Origin: Psychrobacter sp.
Lineage (GTDB): Bacteria; Pseudomonadota; Gammaproteobacteria; Pseudomonadales; Moraxellaceae
NCBI RefSeq assembly: GCF_018260395.1
Contig: NZ_JAGLBC010000002.1
Span: 22,564 to 57,512, forward strand
Reading direction: 5' to 3'
DNA: 34,949 nt
Shown: in pieces, positions 27,501 to 34,949 of the stretch
Layout: every line of letters starts with the position of its first letter
Numbering within the stretch: the first letter of the stretch is position 1
Notes under the pieces: generated by a model
What the model saw: only the letters and a program-made list of their open reading frames with translations
Told to the model about the DNA's origin: nothing
Databases searched by the model: none
Made by a program: the position numbers and the translations under genes

Positions 27501-28346
27501 TTACATCTCTACCTTATTAACTATTTGCATTAAGAAGGTTTTTAAAACTGCATTTAATTGTTCAGGTTGTTCTACAGGGGTGCTATGTCCAGATTGCTTA
27601 ATAACAGCAAGTTTTGAGCCCTTAATAGCAAAGTGCATTTTTTGAGCCTCTTCATAAGGGGTGGGCTTATCTTCGTCACCTACTACTATTAATGTAGGCA
27701 ATTGAATTTCTGACAGTCGACTTAATATATCATCGCGCTCAATCACCCCTATTGTGGCTTTAATGGCTCCTTTTTTATTGTTTTGCTTTAAGTACTCAAG
27801 CCAAGTTTTATACTCTTTCTTGCGTGACTTATCATTTAAAAAGGTTTCACCAAACATAATGGCCATTATTTTTTTACCAACTTTATTTAGTCCTATCCAA
27901 TAAATGGCTTTGAGCAATTTTTTATAACCGGCTTTTTTTGCCTCATTTTCAGCTTCCGCTGCTGTATCTAATAAAATCAGTGAATGTAATAAATCAGGGC
28001 GTTTTAATGCCACTCGCTGTGCCACATAGCCTCCCATTGATAAGCCTATAAAATGACATTTATCAATAACTAGAGACTGTAATAAGGCAATGGCATCATC
28101 GGCTAAGGTATACATGTCGTAGCCTGTCTTGGTTACCTCAGATTTTCCTTGTCCTCGAAAATCAAACGCAATACAGCGATAGTCTTTTTTGAAGAAATCG
28201 ACTTGTTTATCATAAAGATGAGTGCCCCATAACAAACCATGCGCAAACAACATGACAGGTTTTTGTTGATCTAGGGGTAAGTTTGATTGTTCAGGAGCGC
28301 TATCTTCGTAATATATTTCGGCGCCATTAATTGAGATCATAGGCAT
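27501..28346 (-). CDS. Alpha/beta hydrolase
   Basis: 'VMLFAHGLLWGTHLYDKQVDFFKKDYRCIAFDFRGQGKS', nucleophile elbow 'GLSMGGYVAQ', catalytic 'SGHSTPVEQPEQLN'. Confidence 0.9.
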   Translation of the reverse strand: MPMISINGAEIYYEDSAPEQSNLPLDQQKPVMLFAHGLLWGTHLYDKQVDFFKKDYRCIAFDFRGQGKSEVTKTGYDMYTLADDAIALLQSLVIDKCHFIGLSMGGYVAQRVALKRPDLLHSLILLDTAAEAENEAKKAGYKKLLKAIYWIGLNKVGKKIMAIMFGETFLNDKSRKKEYKTWLEYLKQNNKKGAIKATIGVIERDDILSRLSEIQLPTLIVVGDEDKPTPYEEAQKMHFAIKGSKLAVIKQSGHSTPVEQPEQLNAVLKTFLMQIVNKVEM

Positions 28347-28536
28347 AATTTTGACATCCTTGTCAGTAGATTAATAATTAATTCATAAAAAAAGTAAGTC
28401 GTTAATACAATTGACGACAGGCATTTCTTAAAGCGGTAGATTAAACCGTTGTTAAAACAGTTGTGAAAACATTTTCAAAAGACAGTTACCTATTTATTTA
28501 ACCATAAACTAGCTAGTAGAAGAAAATATTTTTATA

Positions 28537-29196
28537 TTAACGCTGTAACTGCTCAACCCCTGTTGACTTAGCAATCAACAATTTATCTGCTTGATTAGCG
28601 GCAAAAATACCGTTACAGACAACACCAACTATATTGTTTAACGTTTTTTCCATTTCAGTGGCACTGGTTATCTCAAGATTGTAGGTATCAAGGATTAAGT
28701 TACCATAATCAGTCACAAAACCTTCACGGTAAACGGGTTCACCACCCATTTTAACCAATTCACGTGCCACATAAGACCGTGCTTGTGGCAAAACCTCAAT
28801 CGGTACTGGAAACTCAAGACCTAGTTGTGTTACCCACTTGCTCTCATCAACCAAACATAAAAACTGTTTGGAAGCTGCAGCCACAATCTTTTCACGGGTT
28901 AAAGCGCCGCCGCCGCCTTTGATAAGTTGTAGATTTGGATTGACCTCGTCTGCACCGTCAATATACAGGTCCAACTCACCAACATAGTTTAAATCCATGA
29001 CCTCGATGCCTAAAGCTTGTAACTTATCTTGGGTTACTTTTGAGCTGGCCACTGCCCCTTTAAGATTAATTTTTGGTAATAAATTAATCAAACAGTTTAC
29101 CGTACTGCCAGTACCCACACCCAGAATCATACCGTCGTCAATTAATGCCAATGCGGCTTGTGCGACTTCTTGTTTAAGCTTTAGTTGCTGACTCAT
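28537..29196 (-). CDS. rpiA: Ribose-5-phosphate isomerase A
   Basis: '[19 protein letters not shown]', '[31 protein letters not shown]'. Start placed at MSQQ (SD aaggg); ORF track extends to 29211. Confidence 0.95.
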   Translation of the reverse strand: MSQQLKLKQEVAQAALALIDDGMILGVGTGSTVNCLINLLPKINLKGAVASSKVTQDKLQALGIEVMDLNYVGELDLYIDGADEVNPNLQLIKGGGGALTREKIVAAASKQFLCLVDESKWVTQLGLEFPVPIEVLPQARSYVARELVKMGGEPVYREGFVTDYGNLILDTYNLEITSATEMEKTLNNIVGVVCNGIFAANQADKLLIAKSTGVEQLQR

Positions 29197-29450
29197 AACT
29201 GCCCTTTTCATTTATGAAATTACGTAGGTGAAAACATGAAATGGTTTTAACAACCACCTTTCGACATTATTTTAACAGTTGCCATAATATCAAATCCGTC
29301 CTAATTTTTCGCCATTTTTACCATGAAATAGCTTTATTAAAACGCCCTAATAAAAGTTATTGAACCAATAAACTAATATCATCAATAAATTCGTCACTAA
29401 AACTTGCAGGAATTAAAAAAACAGCATAGGCTAAACGATTATAAAATTGC

Positions 29451-29478
29451 AATATTGACTCAATTTAATATTGAGTCA
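29451..29478. repeat. Direct/inverted repeat upstream of ilvA
   Basis: aatattgactca ..tt.. aatattgagtca: 12-mer direct repeat, 1 mismatch, 16-bp period; also inverted tgactcaat/attgagtca. Confidence 0.85.
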
Positions 29479-29543
29479 GCGAACATGCGTAAACAGACTA
29501 TTAATTAGTCAAGTTAATAGTAAATAAACATTTAGGATCATCT

Positions 29544-31097
29544 ATGCTATCAAAATGGGTTCGTAACATCCTTCAGGCTACCGTATACGACGTTGCTATC
29601 CAAACACCTTTAGATATTGCACCAAAGCTATCGACTCGTTTTAATAATGACATTCGTTTAAAGCGAGAAGATTTACAGCCTGTATTTTCATTCAAGTTAC
29701 GAGGCGCCTATAACCGCATTAGTCAGTTGTCAGCTGAACAAAAAGCACAAGGCGTTATTTGTGCTTCAGCAGGTAATCATGCTCAAGGTGTGGCCTTCTC
29801 TGCTAATAAACTAGGGCTTAAAAATATTATTGTCATGCCCACCACTACTCCAGATATTAAAGTTAAAGCAGTTAAGGCTTTGGGCGGGAACGTTGACTTA
29901 TATGGTGATAGCTTCGATGTCTCTAATCAGTATGCTATTGCGCGCTCTATTAAAGAGGGGCTTACTTATATTCCACCTTATGATGACGAACTGGTCATTG
30001 CTGGTCAAGGCACCGTGGCGCTTGAAATTAATCAGCAATGGCGTGATGTAGATTATGTATTCGTACCAGTAGGCGGCGGCGGTTTACTAGCTGGCGTGGC
30101 AGCCTTCTTAGGGGATGTTGCACCACAAGTTAAAATCATCGCAGTTGAACCTGAAGGTGCAGCGAGCTTAAAAGCTGCTATAGAAGCCGGTGAACGCGTC
30201 AAATTATCTCAAGTAAGCTTGTTCGTTGATGGTACAGCCGTGGCACAAATTGGCGAGTTGCCGTATGAAGTTTTCAATCTTCACAAAAGTGACAATTCAG
30301 GCAAATTAATTGAGCAAGAAGTCATTACTTGTACTAATGATGAAGTTTGCGCTGCTGTAAAGGATGTATTTGAAGAAAGACGTAGTATTGTAGAGCCTTC
30401 AGGCGCTTTAGCACTAGCAGGTATGAAAAAATATTTAACTAAGTATCAAGTAACTGGTAAAAACTGTATCGCCATTATTTCTGGTGCTAACATGAACTTT
30501 GATCGTTTGCGTTATATCGCTGAAAGAACTGAGATCGGTGAGAAAAAAGAAGCGGTGTTTGCGGTTACCATTCCTGAGCGTACAGGAGCCTTTTTAGAAT
30601 TCTGCCGTGATTTAAAGGGTCGTAACATTACTGAATTCAACTACCGTGCGCGTAGTGGAAGCTCACCTGATTCTTTAGAGCCTGCCAGCATTTTTGTCGG
30701 TATTGCTTTAAAAGAAGGCGATAAAGAGCGTCATATTATTGCAGACTCTTTGCATGAAGCTGGTTATGATGCACATGATTTAACCGATGATGAGATTGCC
30801 AAGTCACATATTCGCTATTTGATAGGTGGTCATGCTGGACTTGAAGATGAGCAGTTGTTCAAAGTTAGCTTCCCAGAGCGTCCAGGCGCACTGTTAAACT
30901 TTTTAGAAAAACTGGGTACGGATTATAATATTACTTTGTTCCATTACCGCAATCATGGTGCTGCCGATGGTCGAGTTTTGGTGGGTATTCAGGCGACAGC
31001 TTCAAGCTCACGGGCAGTACAAGATACCTTACAAGAGATTGGTTATGATTGTACCGCTATCACAGATAATGTGGGTTATAAGTTATTTTTGAAGTAG
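29544..31097 (+). CDS. ilvA: Threonine ammonia-lyase, biosynthetic (two ACT-like domains)
   Basis: 'LKREDLQPVFSFKLRGAYNRI' PLP motif, 'VPVGGGGLLAGVAAFL', C-terminal duplicated regulatory domains 'FPERPGALLNFLEKLG'. Confidence 0.96.
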   Translation: MLSKWVRNILQATVYDVAIQTPLDIAPKLSTRFNNDIRLKREDLQPVFSFKLRGAYNRISQLSAEQKAQGVICASAGNHAQGVAFSANKLGLKNIIVMPTTTPDIKVKAVKALGGNVDLYGDSFDVSNQYAIARSIKEGLTYIPPYDDELVIAGQGTVALEINQQWRDVDYVFVPVGGGGLLAGVAAFLGDVAPQVKIIAVEPEGAASLKAAIEAGERVKLSQVSLFVDGTAVAQIGELPYEVFNLHKSDNSGKLIEQEVITCTNDEVCAAVKDVFEERRSIVEPSGALALAGMKKYLTKYQVTGKNCIAIISGANMNFDRLRYIAERTEIGEKKEAVFAVTIPERTGAFLEFCRDLKGRNITEFNYRARSGSSPDSLEPASIFVGIALKEGDKERHIIADSLHEAGYDAHDLTDDEIAKSHIRYLIGGHAGLEDEQLFKVSFPERPGALLNFLEKLGTDYNITLFHYRNHGAADGRVLVGIQATASSSRAVQDTLQEIGYDCTAITDNVGYKLFLK

Positions 31098-31451
31098 TGT
31101 TTAAGGTATGTGTGCTGATCATATGCATGATGATAATAGATGCTGAATCTAGCGGTAATAGATATCTTAATAATTCAGCCATACATTTATTGAGTCAAGC
31201 TAAACTTACTCCTTTTTATCATAATGGTAAGCTGGTACTGGGTAAAATATTCATCCATGTTTAAATAGAATTCAATAGTTAAAAGTGGTATTTAATAGAA
31301 GGATAAAAAGCTTATAGACCAATCAACAAAAAATTTTATGAATTGAATTTAGTTTATTTTGCCCCATAAATATAGATAGTAGCTGATCGTTAGCATAATC
31401 AAAAACTACTATGCTTACTCAGAATTTGATAAATAGGGTTATTGGACGATT

Positions 31452-31886
31452 ATGGCAAATTTAAAAAGAGATGATTCAACTAATAACAACCAATATCTTC
31501 AAAAGGTACGCTTAGACAAATGGCTGTGGGCAGCACGCTTTTATCGCACTCGTAGTCTTGCAAAACAGGCCATTGAAGGCGGAAAGGTGCACTTTGATGG
31601 CAGCCGTGTCAAAACAAGTAAAGAAATTAGCATAGGTGATGAGCTAACCATTCGTCAAGGTTCAGCAACAGCTATGACTGAAAAAACAGTAATGGTAAAA
31701 GACCTCTCGGTTCAACGGGGCAATGCTACCCTTGCTCAAGCCTTATATGAGGAGACCGAAGAGAGTATCAAAAGACGTGAATACTATGCCGAGCAGCGTA
31801 AATTGGCTAATCTTGCACGGCCAGACACGAAACCTAATAAAAAACAGCGCCGTGATTTGCATCGTTTTAAATACCAAGAGGAATAG
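31452..31886 (+). CDS. hslR: S4-domain RNA-binding protein, Hsp15 family
   Basis: 'VRLDKWLWAARFYRTRSLAKQAIEGGKVHFDGSRVKTSKEISIGDELTIRQG', basic C-terminus 'KPNKKQRRDLHRFK'. Confidence 0.9.
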   Translation: MANLKRDDSTNNNQYLQKVRLDKWLWAARFYRTRSLAKQAIEGGKVHFDGSRVKTSKEISIGDELTIRQGSATAMTEKTVMVKDLSVQRGNATLAQALYEETEESIKRREYYAEQRKLANLARPDTKPNKKQRRDLHRFKYQEE

Positions 31887-31960
31887 GCTGGTCAATAGCC
31901 AAAACACCAACCTTTGCATGTGCGGTAACCCTATCGTTTAGTGTCCAACATTGTTAGAAT

Positions 31961-31987
31961 AGCCTTTACTTCAAAAAGGCTTTTTTT
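31961..31987 (+). terminator. Rho-independent terminator after the Hsp15 gene
   Basis: agccttt acttcaa aaaggct tttttt. Confidence 0.75.
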
Positions 31988-32047
31988 GTATATAAAAGTC
32001 TTTAATCCACATTTTGTTATTAAACTCTATTTTCTTAAGGTTAAATT

Positions 32048-32560
32048 ATGCCTAAGTCAGATGAAATACCTAAGTCTATTTTATTAGTATGTCTTGGCAA
32101 TATTTGCCGCTCACCAACGGCAGAAGGCATAATGAGACAACGCACTGCTATTGCTGGATTAACTTTGAAAATTGACTCTGCGGGAACAGGTGACTGGCAC
32201 ATTGGTGAACATCCTGACTCACGTGCGCAAAGCCACGCTAAGCAAAATGGCTATAACATTAGTAAACTCGTTGCGCGTCAAGTAAGTCCTCAAGATTTTC
32301 TAGACTTTGATTTGATTTTAGCGATGGATGCGCAGAACCTTAAAGACTTGCAGGCAATTAGAGACGTTGCTGCCCAAAATGTAAGTTCTGATAAGCTAGG
32401 ACGTTTAGCACTGATGAGTGAAGTAGATATCAGTTATCTCAATCAAGATGTTCCTGATCCATACAATGGTGGGGCAGACGGTTTTGAAGAAGTCATTAAA
32501 AGACTAGAGTCGTCTGTAGATGCTTGGATAGATACCTGGATAAATACTTGGCAACATTAA
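32048..32560 (+). CDS. Low molecular weight protein tyrosine phosphatase
   Basis: 'ILLVCLGNICRSPTAEGIMR' (CX5R P-loop), 'SAGTGDWHIGEHPDSRA', 'DVPDPYNGGADGFEEV'. Confidence 0.93.
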   Translation: MPKSDEIPKSILLVCLGNICRSPTAEGIMRQRTAIAGLTLKIDSAGTGDWHIGEHPDSRAQSHAKQNGYNISKLVARQVSPQDFLDFDLILAMDAQNLKDLQAIRDVAAQNVSSDKLGRLALMSEVDISYLNQDVPDPYNGGADGFEEVIKRLESSVDAWIDTWINTWQH

Positions 32561-32666
32561 GTAGCTTTAAGCTCATTTATTCTTATATGACTAGTTTTTA
32601 TTTGCTTTGATTTTTTATGATAATTTTTAAAGTCTGTTTAGCCATTTTATTGAGCCATTATCGCTT

Positions 32667-33833
32667 ATGAGTATCATACCCCAGACCCATAAATCACAAG
32701 TTAACTCCCAAGACATCTGTCCTACTACCGTCAACACAAAGATTGGTGCTTTTAACTTGGATGACATTAGCATATTGCATGCTGACTTAATTGACTACAA
32801 TTCCATGCATTTGGCTTGTCAGGCGGATAGACTCATTGTTCTCAAAGATGAATCTGAGATTGAGCCTGCGGTGGCCGAACTTAATCAACTTGATGTGCCG
32901 ATTTTTGTATTATCAGGTGGCAGTAACGTTATTTTGCCAAAAACCATTAATGCTGGCGTGTTACATCCAAATTATAAAGGCATTGAAATTCTTTTTGAAG
33001 ATAAAGATAGCGTTATCATTGAAGTCATGGGCGGTGAAAACTGGCATGAGTTGGTGGTTTTTACTGTCAATCAAGGTTGGTATGGTTTAGAAAACTTAGC
33101 GTTAATACCTGGTCTTGTAGGTGCTTCACCTGTACAAAACATTGGCGCTTATGGTGTGCAATTAGAAGACTGCATGACCCATTTAAAAGCTTTTCATCTA
33201 CCTACCCAAACATGGCATAAGTTTGATAAAACAGAATGTCAGTTTAGATATCGAGACAGTAAATTTAAGCAAGAAGCTGGGCAATGGCTCATTACTCGAG
33301 TCGGCTTTAAACTTCATAAAGACGATAGTCAAGTTAATGCCAATTATGGCGATGTTGCGACTCTTGCATTGAGTAAAGCTAAGGCTAATAACCGTAGTGA
33401 AGCATCGCCCGTAGATGTAATGCAGGCTATAATCGAAATACGTCAATCCAAATTACCTGATCCTAAGCTATTGCCAAATTGCGGTAGTTTTTTTAAGAAT
33501 CCTACTATAAACAACGATAAATTTACTAAGTTGAAGTCTCAGTATCCTAACATCGTGGGCTATCCTGTAACTAATGACGAGACCAAAGTTGCTGCTGGTT
33601 GGCTGATTGAGAATGCAGGACTTAAAGGTAAAGGCATTGCTCCTATTCTAACTCATGCCAAACAAGCTTTGGTATTGGTTAATCATACAGATAGCTATAA
33701 TAGTACACCGGCTTCACAACAAGATATTTTGGCTACTCAGCAGCTAATTCAAAAGACGATCCAAGATAAGTTTGGCATAGATTTAGAACGAGAGCCTGTT
33801 TGGGTCAATAACAAGACAAATTATAATAATTGA
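32667..33833 (+). CDS. murB: UDP-N-acetylenolpyruvoylglucosamine reductase
   Basis: 'VLSGGSNVIL', 'GLENLALIPGLVGASPVQNIGAYGVQLED', 'FRYRDSKFK', 'LPNCGSFFKNP', 'AGWLIENAGLKG'. Confidence 0.96.
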   Translation: MSIIPQTHKSQVNSQDICPTTVNTKIGAFNLDDISILHADLIDYNSMHLACQADRLIVLKDESEIEPAVAELNQLDVPIFVLSGGSNVILPKTINAGVLHPNYKGIEILFEDKDSVIIEVMGGENWHELVVFTVNQGWYGLENLALIPGLVGASPVQNIGAYGVQLEDCMTHLKAFHLPTQTWHKFDKTECQFRYRDSKFKQEAGQWLITRVGFKLHKDDSQVNANYGDVATLALSKAKANNRSEASPVDVMQAIIEIRQSKLPDPKLLPNCGSFFKNPTINNDKFTKLKSQYPNIVGYPVTNDETKVAAGWLIENAGLKGKGIAPILTHAKQALVLVNHTDSYNSTPASQQDILATQQLIQKTIQDKFGIDLEREPVWVNNKTNYNN

Positions 33834-33884
33834 TGCATTATTGATATGATGTCTTTTAACCCACCTTGCTTGGTTTCACATGTA

Positions 33885-34829
33885 ATGAAAAGATCATTTA
33901 TACCTATTGCAAACTTAGTGATAAGAGCCTCTTTGGTATCTTTATCGCTAGGATTAATTGCAATGGTAGGGTTTTATACCCCTGTTTTTTCAAATGTGGG
34001 TTTATGGCTGTTGAATCATTTGCCTATACCTAAAGTCAATCATCAGCCACCTCCTATTTTGACACCCTCTTCTGAGATTTCTGATAAAACAACAAAATCT
34101 GTGCATCACCCAGGTCATATCTCTTTAGACTTGTCTTTAAATCATCTTCCAACAGCATATGTGGTATTAGGAGGTGGTCTAACCGAAGCAGATACTTACA
34201 ACGACCATTCAGATAACAATAGATCTGATCTTAATGAAAATACTTATCAAATGAAGTCTAGTATCTCAGCTGGTTACAAAGTGGAAAAAAAGACTTCCCA
34301 AAAGCGCAAAGGATCCGCTTCAAACTTACATAAGCCTGAGATTGTACTCAATAAATACAGCCTAATTCGAATGCAGACTGTTATGAAGTATCAACATATC
34401 AATCCTCTCCCAATTGTATTGACGGGTGTCGAGGCAGCTTGGATGAAAGATTGGCTTAACAGTCATGGTGTAGAAAATGTCATTACTGAAAATGCCAGTA
34501 TGAACACCTGTGAAAATGCAAGATTTACCGCCAAGCGGCTGCATCTTCAAGATGTATATCTAATCACTGATGCCTATCATATGACCCGTGCTAGACGTCA
34601 ATTTGCCTTAAATGGCATTCATGCCATTCCTATTCCTGCAGCTTTACCTATGGAAAAAGGATGGTTGGAACCCATTAATAATGCGCAGCATTCTCGGCGT
34701 ACTTTATACGAGTTAGCGGCATATGCTCGTGACGTTTTTGCCCCACAAAACAATTGTCGTCAGGCTAGCGATGTCAGTTTTGAAACCTTACTACGAAGCC
34801 GCAAACCTGGTGAAGTGAAGACTTTTTGA
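33885..34829 (+). CDS. YdcF/DUF218 family protein with N-terminal TM and a hydrophilic insert
   Basis: 'AYVVLGGGL', 'LPIVLTG...WLNSHGV..VITENASMNTCENARFTAK', 'VYLITDAYHMTRARRQFALNGIHAIPIPA'. ORF track starts at 33846; ATG 33885 gives a cleaner TM start. Confidence 0.85.
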   Translation: MKRSFIPIANLVIRASLVSLSLGLIAMVGFYTPVFSNVGLWLLNHLPIPKVNHQPPPILTPSSEISDKTTKSVHHPGHISLDLSLNHLPTAYVVLGGGLTEADTYNDHSDNNRSDLNENTYQMKSSISAGYKVEKKTSQKRKGSASNLHKPEIVLNKYSLIRMQTVMKYQHINPLPIVLTGVEAAWMKDWLNSHGVENVITENASMNTCENARFTAKRLHLQDVYLITDAYHMTRARRQFALNGIHAIPIPAALPMEKGWLEPINNAQHSRRTLYELAAYARDVFAPQNNCRQASDVSFETLLRSRKPGEVKTF

Positions 34830-34949
34830 TTATTTCTATTGCTAAGTGCTTAAATTACATGGGTACAAACTATAAAGGAGTATAATATAGCAACATATAT
34901 CTTTAAGCAGTCAATATGAGCTTTAGTTTTGCCATATTCTCTACTATAC

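Noticed and set aside
29456-29462. TGACTCA core resembling an AP-1/Gcn4 site
   Set aside because: A eukaryotic bZIP motif is irrelevant in this bacterial context; only the repeat architecture is reported.
34916-34949. Possible start of another gene at the right edge (ATG AGC TTT AGT TTT GCC...)
   Set aside because: Only 34 nt remain and no clear SD is visible; cannot be supported from this window.

Overview
The window looks like an ordinary, gene-dense, AT-rich chromosomal segment from a gammaproteobacterium. I infer Moraxellaceae, Psychrobacter-like, from gene content and protein flavour; no search was run. About 27 CDSs are supported: DUF445 protein, mrdA (PBP2), rsmD, rplM-rpsI, petABC (cytochrome bc1), sspA-sspB, a TRIC/UPF0126 protein, recJ, an orphan DUF697-like protein, a PiT phosphate transporter, polyphosphate:AMP phosphotransferase, a FFLEELY-type protein, ubiE, ubiJ, formamidase (fmdA) with fmdB, ubiB, alr, argF, an alpha/beta hydrolase, rpiA, ilvA, an Hsp15-like S4 protein, a low-MW protein tyrosine phosphatase, murB and a YdcF/DUF218 protein. 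I saw no CRISPR array, rRNA, tRNA, transposase, prophage or defence island, and no clear new multi-gene system. The items most worth a second look are: (1) a formamidase cassette between ubiJ and ubiB, flanked by terminators and preceded by a well-spaced sigma-54 -24/-12 motif; (2) a structured rplM-rpsI leader with two 3' arms competing for one 5' arm, candidate L13 autoregulation; (3) an 18-bp composite hairpin just upstream of the petA ribosome-binding site; (4) hydrophilic, partly tandem-repeat insertions in conserved enzymes (RsmD 18-nt x4, UbiE 15-nt x4, RecJ, YdcF); (5) adjacency of PiT and the polyP:AMP phosphotransferase; (6) perfect palindromes or direct repeats upstream of the DUF445 gene, the DUF697-like gene and ilvA.
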